Counted from the stretch's first letter, positions 18,419 to 27,848 are shown. The stretch is DNA of 64,000 nucleotides from Variovorax paradoxus (GCA_016806145.1 CP063166.1:806001-870000); one strand, 5' to 3'. The notes: generated by a model from the sequence alone, not told the origin. A program made the numbers and translations.

Positions 18419-21400
18419 TCAAGAAAATCCTCGGCTTCCTGTTCAGCCCGCTGCTGCTGACGCTGCTCGCGCTGATCGTCGTCGCGCTGCTGATCTGGTG
18501 GATCGGCCCGCTGGTGAAGATCGGCGCGCTGGCGCCGCTCGAGAGCGAGACCACGCGCGCCATCGTCATCGGCGTGATCGTGCTGGTGGTGCTGCTGCGC
18601 GCCATCTACCGCCGCTGGCGCGCGCGCCGCGCCAGCCAGCACCTGACCGACGGCCTGATGAAGGCGCCCGCGGCCAAGTCCGGCACGCCGGTGGCCGGCG
18701 AGCAGCAGATCCTCGACACCCGCTTCAACGAGGCGGTGGCCACGCTCAAGCAGATGAAGCTGCACGCCGCCGGCAAGAAGCCCGGCTGGCGCGACTGGCT
18801 CTCGATCTCGGGCGGCAGCTATCTCTACGACCTGCCCTGGTACGTGTTCATCGGCGCGCCGGGCGCTGGCAAGACCACCGCGCTGGTCAACTCGGGCCTG
18901 TCGTTCCCGCTGGCCGAGAAGTTCGGCCCCGGCGCCATCCGCGGCGTGGGCGGCACGCGCAACTGCGACTGGTGGTTCACCGACGAGGCCGTGCTGATCG
19001 ACACCGCGGGCCGCTACACCACGCAGGACAGCCACCAGTCGGAGGACAAGAGCGCGTGGGAAGGCTTCCTCGGCCTGCTCAAGAAGGTGCGCCCGCGCCG
19101 GCCGCTCAACGGCGTGTTCCTCACCGTCAGCGTCGGCGACCTGCTGAGCCAGGGCCCCGAGGCGCGCTCGCAGCTCGCGGCCTCGATCCGCGCGCGCCTG
19201 CTCGAGCTCGACGGCAAGCTCACGACGCGGCTGCCGGTCTACGTGCTGGTCACCAAGAGCGACCTGCTGTACGGCTTCACCGACTACTTCGACGACCTCG
19301 GCAAGGAGCAGCGCGCGCAGGTGTTCGGCTTCACGCTGCCGCCCGAGGAGAACCAGCAGGTCGACGAGAAGGGCCTGTCGCTGGCCTTCCAGCGCGAGTT
19401 CGCGTTGCTGCACCACCGCGTCAACGACGGCCTGATCGCGCGCATGCAGCGCGAGACCGACGGCACGCGGCGCGCCGCGATCTTCGGCTTCCCGGCGCAG
19501 TTCGGCTCCATCGGCCCGCTGCTGTCGGACCTGCTCGACCAGGTCTTCACCGGCTCGCGCTTCACCCAGCCGCCGTGGGTGCGCGGCGTGTACTTCACCA
19601 GCGGCACGCAGGAAGGCAGCCCGATCGACCGCGTGATGGGCAGCCTGGCGCGCAGCTTCGGCATCGAGCGCGCGATGCTCGCGCCGCAGAAGTCGAGCGG
19701 GCGCAGCTACTTCCTCACCACGCTGCTGCGCGAGGTGGTGTTCCCCGAGCAGCGCCTGGCCGGCGCCGACGTCAAGCTCGAGCGCCGTCGCCACACGCTG
19801 CGCTTCGCGGCCGTGGCCGCGATGACGCTGCTCACGGTGGGCCTGCTCGCGGCCTGGGGCTACAGCACGCTGCGCAACATGGACTACCTGAAGTCGGTCG
19901 AGGCGCGCGTCGATCCGGCCAGGCAGAACCTGGCCGCGCTGCCGGCGCGCGTGCAGAACCTGGTCGAGGTGGCGCCGGTGCTGCAGAACCTGCGCGACAT
20001 CTGGCGCACGCCCGAGAACCGCCTGGGCGACGAGCCGCTGGCCATGACCCTGGGCCTCTACCAGGGCGACAAGCTCGATGCCGCCGCCATGCTGGTGCAC
20101 CAGCGCGCGCTCAACGAGGCCTTCCTGCCGCAGATCGCCAAGCGGCTCGAGGACCAGCTGCGCACCGCGCAGAAGGACAACCTCGAGTACACCTACGAGG
20201 CGCTCAAGAGCTACCTGATGCTCTACCAGCCCGAGCACTTCGATCCCGAGGCGCTCAAGGCCTGGATCACGCTCGACTGGTCGCGCAGCCTCGACCGCGG
20301 CATTCCCGAGGACCAGCGCAAGCAGCTCGAGGACCAGCTCGACGTGCTGATCGCGCAGGGCCCGCCGCGCTCGCCGCTCAAGGTGGACGAGAACCTGGTG
20401 CGCAGCGTGCGCGCCGTGCTCGCGAGCTATCCGCTCGAGCAGCGCGTGTTCAGCCGCCTGAAGCGCCAGCGTGCCTCGCGCGACATCCCGGCCTTCAGCG
20501 TCGCGCAGGCCACCGGCCCCTCGGGCCCGCTGGTGTTCGAGCGCATCAGCGGCAAGCCGCTGACCGAGGGCGTACCGGGCATGTTCACCTACGACGGCTA
20601 CCACAAGCGCTTCCAGAACGAGGTGGTGGTGCTGACCGGCCTGCTCGCGCAGGAGGACCCGTGGGTGCTGGGCCAGGACCGCAGCACCGCCGACCGGCTG
20701 CGCGACGCGGCCGCGCTCGGCGAGCTCACCGACCGCGTGCGCCGGCTCTACCTGGCCGAGTACGTCAAGCAGTGGGAAGCGCTGCTGGCCGACGTGCGGC
20801 TGATCCGCGTCACCGGCCTCGACAAGAACATCGAGACCGCGCGCATCCTCTCGGGCGTGGATTCGCCGCTCGCGAACTTCCTGCGCGCCGTGGTCAAGCA
20901 GACCACGCTGATTCCCGCCGCCGACGCCAACAAGGACGTGGTGAGCAAGGCCTCGGAGACCGTGCGCAACACGCGCAAGGGCCTGGAGGACCTGTTTGGC
21001 GGCGACCCCGGCCGCCAGGTCGCGCCCGGCAAGCGCATCGAGAGCATCGTCGACGACCGCTTCGAATCGCTGCGTCGCCTCGTCACCGCCGGCGGCCCGA
21101 ACCAGCCGGCGCCGATCGACGACGCGCTCAAGCTGTTCAACGAGGTCTACGTCTACCTCAACGCCGTCGACACCGCGGTCAAGGGCCGCACCTCGCCGCC
21201 GCCCGGCGACGTGGCCGGCAAGCTCAAGTCCGATGCCGGCCGCCTGCCCGAGCCGGTGCGCAGCATGATCGAGAACCTGAGCCAGACCGGCGCCACGCAG
21301 GCGCAGGTGGCCGAGCGCGGCAACCTGAGCCAGGACCTGCGCCCCGTGGCCGAGTTCTGCGCGCGCGCCATCGCGGGCCGCTATCCCTTCGTGCAGAACA

Positions 21401-22017
21401 GCAAGCGCGACGTGCTGCCCGAGGACTTCGGCCAGATGTTCGGCGCCGGCGGCCTGATGGACGACTTCTTCCAGAAGCGGCTGGCCGCGCTGGTCGACAC
21501 CAGCACGCGGCCGTGGCGCTACAAGCCCGTGGCCGAGCGCGGCGCCATCACCACGCAGGCGCTGGCGCAGTTCGAGCGCGCGGCGCGCATCAAGGAGATC
21601 TTCTTCCGCGGCGGCGGGCGCGGTCCGTCGATGCGGCTCGACTTCAAGCCGGTGGAGATGGACGCGAGCATCACGCAGTTCATCCTCGACGTCGACGGCC
21701 AGCTCGTGAAGTACGCGCACGGCCCCGTGGTGCCGATGGCGGTGCAGTGGCCCGGCCCGAAGGGCAGCAACCAGGTGCGCGTGCAGGTCAGCCCGCCTTC
21801 GGCCACGGGCAGCTCGGGTTCGGCGGTCGATGGGCCGTGGGCGCTGTTCCGCACGCTCGACGACGGCCAGCTCGAGGCCGGCGACGCGCCCGAGAAGTTC
21901 TTCATCACCTTCCAGGTCGGCAACCGGCGCACCCGCTTCGAGGTGACGACCAACAGCGTGCAGCACCCGATCCGGTTGAAGGAACTGCGCGAGTTCTCGT
22001 GCCCGGAGGGCTTGTGA
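18415..22017 (+). CDS. tssM: T6SS membrane-complex protein TssM (IcmF)
   Basis: The start is the ATG of the ATGA overlap with tssL, with GGGAG seven bases before it, giving 1200 residues, within the family's usual size. Transmembrane segments lie at ~8-30, ~47-62 and ~463-485. The cytoplasmic NTPase-like domain has an intact Walker A (GAPGAGKT, 147-154), CDWWFTDEAVLIDTAGRY, and PVYVLVTKSDLL. The large periplasmic part ends with the conserved TssM C-terminal domain (VQWPGPKGSNQVRVQV; FEVTTNSVQHPI). TssM forms the trans-envelope channel with TssL and TssJ. The intact P-loop contrasts with the degenerate one in the mini-TssM at 54028. Confidence 0.96.
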   Translation: MIKKILGFLFSPLLLTLLALIVVALLIWWIGPLVKIGALAPLESETTRAIVIGVIVLVVLLRAIYRRWRARRASQHLTDGLMKAPAAKSGTPVAGEQQILDTRFNEAVATLKQMKLHAAGKKPGWRDWLSISGGSYLYDLPWYVFIGAPGAGKTTALVNSGLSFPLAEKFGPGAIRGVGGTRNCDWWFTDEAVLIDTAGRYTTQDSHQSEDKSAWEGFLGLLKKVRPRRPLNGVFLTVSVGDLLSQGPEARSQLAASIRARLLELDGKLTTRLPVYVLVTKSDLLYGFTDYFDDLGKEQRAQVFGFTLPPEENQQVDEKGLSLAFQREFALLHHRVNDGLIARMQRETDGTRRAAIFGFPAQFGSIGPLLSDLLDQVFTGSRFTQPPWVRGVYFTSGTQEGSPIDRVMGSLARSFGIERAMLAPQKSSGRSYFLTTLLREVVFPEQRLAGADVKLERRRHTLRFAAVAAMTLLTVGLLAAWGYSTLRNMDYLKSVEARVDPARQNLAALPARVQNLVEVAPVLQNLRDIWRTPENRLGDEPLAMTLGLYQGDKLDAAAMLVHQRALNEAFLPQIAKRLEDQLRTAQKDNLEYTYEALKSYLMLYQPEHFDPEALKAWITLDWSRSLDRGIPEDQRKQLEDQLDVLIAQGPPRSPLKVDENLVRSVRAVLASYPLEQRVFSRLKRQRASRDIPAFSVAQATGPSGPLVFERISGKPLTEGVPGMFTYDGYHKRFQNEVVVLTGLLAQEDPWVLGQDRSTADRLRDAAALGELTDRVRRLYLAEYVKQWEALLADVRLIRVTGLDKNIETARILSGVDSPLANFLRAVVKQTTLIPAADANKDVVSKASETVRNTRKGLEDLFGGDPGRQVAPGKRIESIVDDRFESLRRLVTAGGPNQPAPIDDALKLFNEVYVYLNAVDTAVKGRTSPPPGDVAGKLKSDAGRLPEPVRSMIENLSQTGATQAQVAERGNLSQDLRPVAEFCARAIAGRYPFVQNSKRDVLPEDFGQMFGAGGLMDDFFQKRLAALVDTSTRPWRYKPVAERGAITTQALAQFERAARIKEIFFRGGGRGPSMRLDFKPVEMDASITQFILDVDGQLVKYAHGPVVPMAVQWPGPKGSNQVRVQVSPPSATGSSGSAVDGPWALFRTLDDGQLEAGDAPEKFFITFQVGNRRTRFEVTTNSVQHPIRLKELREFSCPEGL

Positions 22018-22646
22018 ACCTGGCCTCGTCCCCGTTGTTCGCTTCCACGCAATTGCCGGGATGGTTCGGCAAGTTGCCGGGGATGGGGGACTTCGCGCAT
22101 CGCCGGCTGCCCGAATCGTTTCGGGGGGTGTGGGATGCGTGGCTGCAGCAGGGGCTCGCGCGGCTGCGGGATCGGCATGCGGACTGGACTTCGCATTACC
22201 TCGAGGCGCCGGTGTGGTGCTTCGTGCTCGGGCCTCGGGTGGCGGGGGAGCGGGGGTGGATCGGGGTGTTGATGCCTTCGGTCGATGGGGTGGGGCGGTA
22301 CTTTCCGTTCACCGTGGCTGTGGAGTTGGAAGACCCGCTGCTCTCTGGGCTCGAGGGGGCTGCGTTGGTGGCTGCCTTGCGGTGGTGGGGGGTGGCTACT
22401 CAGGCTGCTCTGGAAGGGCTGGAGCTGGATCTGGATGCGGCGCGGTTTGATGCTGCTTTGGCTCGGTTGTTTGGTGGTGCTGCTGGGTCTGAGGCTTCGT
22501 CTTCTGAAGGTGCGTTGGCTTTGCCTTTGGAAGGGGCCTCTTTGTGGATTGGGGATCCTTCTGTTGAAAGCGGGCTGCGGATGGTTTGCGTTGGGCTGCC
22601 AATGGATTTGCAGTTCGAGGCGCTGTTTCTTGGGGGAGGGGAGTGA
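22014..22646 (+). CDS. tagF: T6SS-associated protein TagF (ImpM family)
   Basis: I start at GTG 22014, which overlaps the tssM stop (GTGA) with GGAGG four bases before, giving 210 residues. GWFGKLPGMGDFAHRRLP and FVLGPRVAGERGWIGVLMPSVDGVGR split around residue 85 are hallmarks of TagF/ImpM (DUF2094). In Pseudomonas, TagF represses T6SS assembly post-translationally and is linked to the Fha pathway. The 3' half is odd: from ~22200 codons end mainly in G or T (TTTGGCTCGGTTGTTTGG and similar), unlike the C/G-ending codons of tssM. The gene is followed by the 690-bp composite palindrome. Confidence 0.88.
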   Translation: MNLASSPLFASTQLPGWFGKLPGMGDFAHRRLPESFRGVWDAWLQQGLARLRDRHADWTSHYLEAPVWCFVLGPRVAGERGWIGVLMPSVDGVGRYFPFTVAVELEDPLLSGLEGAALVAALRWWGVATQAALEGLELDLDAARFDAALARLFGGAAGSEASSSEGALALPLEGASLWIGDPSVESGLRMVCVGLPMDLQFEALFLGGGE

Positions 22647-23419
22647 GCTTTGTCTTCCTCTGATTGTTTTTTTGAGGGTGTCGGCCGGGAATTCGCCCCG
22701 GCGGGCGAGTCACTTTCTTTTGCTTCGCCAAAAGAAAGTAACCAAAGAAAAGGCGACCCCACTGTCTGTGTCCCTCCGCTTCGCTGCGGGCAACCTGCGG
22801 TGCTCGGCTACGGCGGGGGTCCGCAGAACTCGCTGCACTGCGTTCCGCTCAGACAGCTGCGGCCCTTATCCCGCCTACGCCTGCGCTCCTCGGCACAGCC
22901 AGAGGGGAGTGACTCGGGCCATCGCTGCGCTCGGCCACACGACATCCACTCGGGCCTTCGCTTCGCTCGGCATTGGTCTTGCTCCCTCTCCCTCTGGGAG
23001 AGGGCTGGGGTGAGGGCACTGGGCGGTGGATACCGTCGCAACATCGGTGAGGCCCGGTGCCCTCACCCTAACCCTCTCCCAGAGGGAGAGGGAACAAGAA
23101 GCCGAGCGAAGCGATGGCCCGAGCCGCATTCCAAGGCCGAGCGAAGCAAAGGCCCGAGCGCCCCCCTCTGGCTGCGCCGAGGAGCGCAGCGTTTCGCGGA
23201 TCAGGGCTCGCAGCTGTTTGAGCGAAGCGAGTTCTGCGAGACCCCGCGAAACGCGAGCACCGCAGGTTGCCCCGTAGCGCAGCGGAGGGGTCGCAGACAG
23301 TGGGGTCGCCTTCTTTTGCTTACTTTTCTTGGCGAGACAAGAAAAGTGAGTCGCCCGCCGGGGCGAGACCCGGCCAACAGCCTCCCGCAGGGAGCAAGCC
23401 ACCTCGAGGCCCCCATCCC
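22647..23419. repeat. Composite ~690-bp imperfect palindrome between tagF and ppkA
   Basis: There is no convincing gene in these 773 bases. Outer arms at ~22682-22772 and ~23288-23375 are near-identical in inverted orientation (CCCCGGCGGGCGA...AAAGAAAGT...GGCGACCCCACTGTCTG and its complement). Inner pairs are 22881-22907 with 23163-23189 (one mismatch in 27), 22984-23019 with 23057-23092 (CCCTCTGGGAGAGGG core), and short GGCC-TCGCT-CGG units at 22914, 22951, 23101 and 23136. The centre is ~23038. Reading frames here are products of the repeats. Such mosaics are common intergenic elements in Comamonadaceae. Likely effects are transcript termination or insulation; mobility is possible but no transposase is present. 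Confidence 0.85.
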
Positions 23420-25348
23420 ATGACCGAGGAAATCAAGCCCGAAGGCAGCGACGACCGCACCAGAGTCGTCCCCCGAACCACGCCCCTGGACGACAGCGCC
23501 ACAGTCATCACATCCGGCCAACCCACGCGCACCAACAGCCCGCTGTTCGCCCCCACGAACCCCCCGACGAACCCCACCACAGGCCCGTCACAAGCAGGAA
23601 CGCACGAAGCCGGCCTCCTCCCCGTAGGCAGCCGCCTCGCAGAATTCGAAATCACCCGGGTCATCGGCCAGGGCGGCTTCGGCGTCGTCTACGAAGCCTG
23701 GGACCACACCCTCGAACGCGTCGTAGCGATCAAGGAATACCTCCCGTCCTCCCTCTCCACCCGCCAGGGCGACGGCAGCGTCGTCCCCTTGTCGGAACGC
23801 CATCGCGAAACCTTCGACCTCGGCATGCGCAGCTTCATCAACGAAGCCCGCCTGCTCGCCCAGTTCGACCACCCCTCGCTGCTCAAGGTCTACCGCTTCT
23901 GGCAGGAACGCGGCACCACCTACATGGTGATGCCCTTCTACCGCGGCGACACCCTGCGCCAGGCGCTGGTGTCGATCCCCGCGGGCGTCGACGAGGCCTG
24001 GCTCATCCGCATCATGGACGGCGTCACGCAGGCGCTCGGCGTGATGCACGGCGCCAACTGCTACCACCGCGACATCGCGCCCGACAACATCATCCTGCTC
24101 GAAGGCTCGGGCCGGCCGGTGGTGCTCGACTTCGGCGCGGCACGGCGCGTGATCACCGACAAGACGCAGGCGATCACGGTGATCCTCAAGCCGGGCTACG
24201 CGCCGATCGAACAGTACGCCGAGATGCCCGACATGTCGCAGGGCGCCTGGACCGACGTCTACGCGCTCGCGGCCGTGATGCACGTGGCCGTGTGCGGCCG
24301 CGCGCCGCCGCCGTCGGTGGCGCGCCTCCTGTCCGACAGCTACGTGCCGCTCGCGGGCAACGAGATCCTGCGCCAGCGCTACAGCCCGCAGCTGCTCGCG
24401 GCGATCGACGCCGGGCTCGGCGTGCGGCCCGAGGCGCGGCCGCAATCGATGGCCGAGCTGCGCGCGGCGCTCGGGCTCGAGACCAGCCAGAGCATCGCGC
24501 CGCCCGCGCATCCCTCGCAGCATGCGCGCGGCACCTCGGCGGCGCCGGGGCCGAACAGCCGCAGCGGCGGTGGCGGCAAGACCGTGGTGCTGCCGCCCGC
24601 GCCGGCACCGTCGGCCGGTGCGCGTTCTGGCGGCAACAAGACGGCCGTGGCGCTGGTCTCGGTGGCGCTGCTCGCGGCCGTGGCCGGCGGCGGCTGGTGG
24701 TGGTTCCAGGGGCGCGGCACCGGCGACACGCCGCCGACGACCGCGAGCGCGCCGCCGCCATCGGGCGGCGACACGCAGCAGGTCGCGCAGACACCGCCGC
24801 CCCCGCCACCGCCGCCGCCCGCGCCGCCGCCGGCACCGCGCACGGCGCTCGAATCGCTGCAGTCGCTGGCCGGCGGCGCCGCGGCCGGCTTCGATGTCAC
24901 GGCCTCGGCGAAGAAGCCCGAGGTGACGATCGGCAAGGACAAGCTGGCCTTCGAGGTGCGCAGCAAGCGCGACGGCTTCGTCTACGTGTTCCTGCTGTCC
25001 AGCGGCGGCGAGATGTTCCTGCTGTTCCCGAACCTGCTCGACAAATACAACAAGATCACCGCCGGCAGCCCCCTCGCGCTGCCGCGTGCCTCGTGGCCGA
25101 TGGAGGCCGGTGGGCCCGCCGGGACCAACCAGTTCGCGGTGCTCGTCAGCGAGCACGAGCGCGACTTCAGCGCCTCGGGCGTGCAGAACGAGGGCGTGTT
25201 CCCGCAGTTCCCGCTGCCGGTGCTCGCGGCCCTCGAAGCCACCCGTGGCAGCGGGCCCTCGCCGCTGCTCGGCAAGCCGGTGTGCGCGCCCGGCACCCCC
25301 TGCGACGACGTCTATGGCGTCGCCAATTTCAAAATCGTCGAGAAGTAA
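23420..25348 (+). CDS. ppkA: T6SS-associated serine/threonine protein kinase (PpkA-type) with DUF4384 domain
   Basis: The 642-residue protein from ATG 23420 has a Pro/Thr-rich N terminus and a Hanks-type kinase domain from ~75 (GQGGFGVVYEAWD, VAIKEYLP, YHRDIAPDNI near 216, VVLDFGAAR near 237). A transmembrane helix lies at ~407-430 (VALVSVALLAAVAGGGWWW), then a proline-rich spacer and a periplasmic DUF4384-like domain (~494-604). The catalytic-loop Lys is Ala (HRDIAPDNI), as in several bacterial DUF4384 kinases. It should phosphorylate the FHA protein and switch on T6SS assembly, opposed by the phosphatase at 48599. The first ~150 codons are unusually A/C-rich compared with downstream genes. 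Confidence 0.88.
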   Translation: MTEEIKPEGSDDRTRVVPRTTPLDDSATVITSGQPTRTNSPLFAPTNPPTNPTTGPSQAGTHEAGLLPVGSRLAEFEITRVIGQGGFGVVYEAWDHTLERVVAIKEYLPSSLSTRQGDGSVVPLSERHRETFDLGMRSFINEARLLAQFDHPSLLKVYRFWQERGTTYMVMPFYRGDTLRQALVSIPAGVDEAWLIRIMDGVTQALGVMHGANCYHRDIAPDNIILLEGSGRPVVLDFGAARRVITDKTQAITVILKPGYAPIEQYAEMPDMSQGAWTDVYALAAVMHVAVCGRAPPPSVARLLSDSYVPLAGNEILRQRYSPQLLAAIDAGLGVRPEARPQSMAELRAALGLETSQSIAPPAHPSQHARGTSAAPGPNSRSGGGGKTVVLPPAPAPSAGARSGGNKTAVALVSVALLAAVAGGGWWWFQGRGTGDTPPTTASAPPPSGGDTQQVAQTPPPPPPPPPAPPPAPRTALESLQSLAGGAAAGFDVTASAKKPEVTIGKDKLAFEVRSKRDGFVYVFLLSSGGEMFLLFPNLLDKYNKITAGSPLALPRASWPMEAGGPAGTNQFAVLVSEHERDFSASGVQNEGVFPQFPLPVLAALEATRGSGPSPLLGKPVCAPGTPCDDVYGVANFKIVEK

Positions 25349-25402
25349 TCGTCTGTAGAGCGTGACCCGACGGGCCACCTTTCCACGAAGGAGATCTTCA
25401 CC

Positions 25403-27019
25403 ATGAACAAGCACCTGCCGGCCCTCGCGCCGACGCCCGCGCCGGCCCCGCACCGGGCCGCCGTGGCTGCCGCGACCGCCGTGACCGCCGCCTGCGCCTT
25501 CCTCGCGGGCTGCGCCGTGCCGCCGCCCGCCGCCGCCCCGGCCCCCGCCCCCAGCACCGACACGGCCGCCGCGGCACCCGCGCCCGCGCCGGCGCCACGC
25601 CCGCCCTCGAGCGGCAGCGTGGCCGGGCAGGCACGCACCTTCTCGACCCAGCTCGCGACCTACACCGCGGTCGGCTTCGACGCGGTGCCGGGCTGGACCC
25701 GCGACGACTTCGCCGAGAGCTGGCCCGCCTTCCTCGGCAGCTGCAAGGTGCTCAACGGCCGCGGCACCGAATGGAAGTCGGTCTGCGACCGCGCGGTCAA
25801 GGTCGACGGCAAGAGCAATCCCTCGATCCGCAACTTCTTCGAGACCGAGTTCTCCGTCTACCAGATCCGCGACGACGACCGGCGCCCCGACGGCGTGGTC
25901 ACCGGCTACTTCGAGCCCGAGATCCAGGGCAGCCGCAGCTATGCGCCGCCCTTCATCTACCCGGTATACGGCCAGCCCGAGGACATGCTGTTCGCCGACG
26001 CGCGCAAGCTGCCCGCGGGCGACGGCACCGTGGCCGCGCGCGTGCAGGGCCGCAACGTGGTGGTGCAGACCGGCCTGAGCACGCGCGACATGGGCGCGCC
26101 CGGCCTCTACGCGCTCGACCTCTCGGGCATCGTGCGCGACACGCTCGACCGCAAGGTGCGCCTGCGCATCGAGGGCAAGCAGCTGCTGCCGTACTACACC
26201 CGCGAGGAGATCGAGACCAAGGGCGCGCCGAACGCCAAGGTGCTGGCCTTCGTCTCGAGCGCCACCGCGCTCTACGAGATGCAGATCCAGGGCTCGGGCC
26301 GCATCCGCCTGGCCAGCGGCGAGATGATCCGCGTCGCCTACGCCGAGCAGAACGGCCAGCCGTTCCGGCCCACGCTGGCGCAGGCCGCCAACGGCAAGCC
26401 GCGCAGCCCGGTCAAGGTGCGCGGCTCGTCGATCGAGCTCGACCTCGACGACGGCGACGACGACGATTCGGGCAACGTCTCGACCACCATCCGCACGCGC
26501 GGCTTCACGCTGGCGCGGCCCGCCGCAAGCGGCGCGGTGGTGGTGCCCGGGCGGCGCGCGGCCGGCCCGGTGGCCGGCACCGGCATCAAGGACCCGAGCT
26601 ACGTGTTCTTCAAGGAAGCGGCCACGCCCGGCGGTCCGGTGGGCGCCTTCGGCGTGCCGCTGTCGGCCGGCCGCTCGATCGCGGTCGATCCGCGCAGCAC
26701 GCCGCTGGGCTATCCGGTGTTCGTCTCGACGCGCACGCCCGGCAGCGGCGCGCCGATGCAGCGCCTGACCATCGCCCAGGACACCGGCGGCGCGATCCGC
26801 GGCGCGGTGCGGGCCGACTATTTCTTCGGCAACGGCCAGCAGGCCGCGACCAACGCGCGCCGCATGAAGGAGCGCGGCCAGCTCTGGATCCTGCTGCCGC
26901 GCGGCCTGGCGGTGGCGAGCGCCGCCGTGTCCTCGGCGATCCGCACGCGCGGCGGACCGGTGGGCGCCGGCCTCGCGCAATGCCTGGTGCCGACCGAGGG
27001 CGTCTGCGAGGACGACTGA
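25403..27019 (+). CDS. mltA: Membrane-bound lytic murein transglycosylase A (MltA-like lipoprotein)
   Basis: The 538-residue lipoprotein has a signal with lipobox FLAGC (Cys ~37), then a Pro/Ala-rich spacer. The MltA domain includes GYFEPEIQGSRSY, MQIQGSGRIRL and, after an inserted Asp-rich loop (DLDDGDDDD, ~residue 350), the 3D barrel with catalytic Asp ~460 in IAQDTGGAIRG. It is much longer than typical MltA (~365 residues) because of the linker and the insert. It cleaves peptidoglycan glycan strands to 1,6-anhydro ends at the outer membrane. Its place between ppkA and the sigma/caspase string suggests a dedicated enzyme that opens the wall for T6SS assembly. AAGGAG lies ~10 bases before the ATG. 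Confidence 0.88.
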   Translation: MNKHLPALAPTPAPAPHRAAVAAATAVTAACAFLAGCAVPPPAAAPAPAPSTDTAAAAPAPAPAPRPPSSGSVAGQARTFSTQLATYTAVGFDAVPGWTRDDFAESWPAFLGSCKVLNGRGTEWKSVCDRAVKVDGKSNPSIRNFFETEFSVYQIRDDDRRPDGVVTGYFEPEIQGSRSYAPPFIYPVYGQPEDMLFADARKLPAGDGTVAARVQGRNVVVQTGLSTRDMGAPGLYALDLSGIVRDTLDRKVRLRIEGKQLLPYYTREEIETKGAPNAKVLAFVSSATALYEMQIQGSGRIRLASGEMIRVAYAEQNGQPFRPTLAQAANGKPRSPVKVRGSSIELDLDDGDDDDSGNVSTTIRTRGFTLARPAASGAVVVPGRRAAGPVAGTGIKDPSYVFFKEAATPGGPVGAFGVPLSAGRSIAVDPRSTPLGYPVFVSTRTPGSGAPMQRLTIAQDTGGAIRGAVRADYFFGNGQQAATNARRMKERGQLWILLPRGLAVASAAVSSAIRTRGGPVGAGLAQCLVPTEGVCEDD

Positions 27020-27035
27020 GGAGACGACAGCGTGA

Positions 27036-27821
27036 ATGCCGCCACGAGGCCCGGCTCCGGCCGTTGAATCCATGCAGGAAACGCTGTCGTCCGAGGAAAG
27101 CGGAGAACTTGTGCGCCTGTGGCGCCGGCGCCAGACGCTGACGTCGAACGACATGGGCCGCATGTACCGCATCGTGGGCGATGCGCTGGTGGCCTGCAAT
27201 CCGCCCGAGCTGCAGGTGCTCGGCGAAGGGCGCCAGGAGCTGGTGGCGCAGTTCATCTACGTCAAGGTGCTGCGGCTCGATGCCGATCCCGACGAGGCCG
27301 AGGAGCGCGCGGGCCACAGCGCGCCCTCGACCGCCTTCGCGCTGTGCGCGTACTTCCGCCGCTACCTGATCGACTGCACGCGCTCGGCCGCCTTCAAGCG
27401 CAAGCTGTCGATCGGCGACCAGATCACCGAGGCCCAGCTCGAGGACGAACTGGGCGCCGACGAGGACCTCGAGGGCTGCCTGGCCGAGCACGGCCTCAGC
27501 AGCCTCGCGGTGCAGCAGGCGGCGCGCGCCTTCATCGCCGAGCTGCCCGAGCCCGAGCGCATCCTGCTGTGCGAGGGCTTCGGCAAGGAGGCCGAGGGCG
27601 GCCTGTCGGGCATCGCCTCGCGCCATGCCATCGCCTCCTACCACTACCGCGCGGGCCGGCTCGGCCTGGTGCACAAGCGCGAGGGCCTGACCGCCGACTA
27701 CGCCAAGACCCGGCTCGGCGGCTGGATCCAGGGCACGCTGGGCATCGCCATCCAGGCGGACAACATGGCGGCGATCCTGCAGGTTTTCAAAATCCTGGGC
27801 GCTGAAGCGTCTTATGCCTGA
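27036..27821 (+). CDS. Putative sigma-70-like (ECF-type) protein of the T6SS locus
   Basis: I do not recognise this 261-residue protein by name. Residues ~70-135 look like sigma region 2 (RQELVAQFIYVKVLRL, then AYFRRYLIDCTRSAAFKRK), and ~165-215 like region 4 (AARAFIAELPEPERILL, then ASRHAIASYHYRAGRLG, a helix-turn-helix pattern). The order and spacing match ECF sigma factors, but identity is low and the extra C-terminal ~45 residues are unusual. The start at 27036 has GGAG 12 bases upstream; ATG 27072 (MQETLSSEES) is an alternative. A membrane protein and a caspase gene follow within 30 bp and by overlap, as in sigma/anti-sigma/protease operons. Promoter recognition is inferred, not shown. 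Confidence 0.55.
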   Translation: MPPRGPAPAVESMQETLSSEESGELVRLWRRRQTLTSNDMGRMYRIVGDALVACNPPELQVLGEGRQELVAQFIYVKVLRLDADPDEAEERAGHSAPSTAFALCAYFRRYLIDCTRSAAFKRKLSIGDQITEAQLEDELGADEDLEGCLAEHGLSSLAVQQAARAFIAELPEPERILLCEGFGKEAEGGLSGIASRHAIASYHYRAGRLGLVHKREGLTADYAKTRLGGWIQGTLGIAIQADNMAAILQVFKILGAEASYA

Positions 27822-27848
27822 AGACATAGCCATTCAGGAACAGACGCC

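Noticed and set aside
22285..23423. Open frames of ~175-257 codons inside the tagF-ppkA gap on both strands
   Set aside because: They translate the palindromic repeats (Arg/Cys/Ser-rich, no family pattern), overlap each other in opposite frames and lack ribosome binding sites.
23420..25348. Kinase catalytic-loop change HRDIAPDNI as a sign of an inactive kinase
   Set aside because: The catalytic Asp, the Asn, the VAIK lysine and DFG are all present; Ala at the Lys position is tolerated in related kinases.
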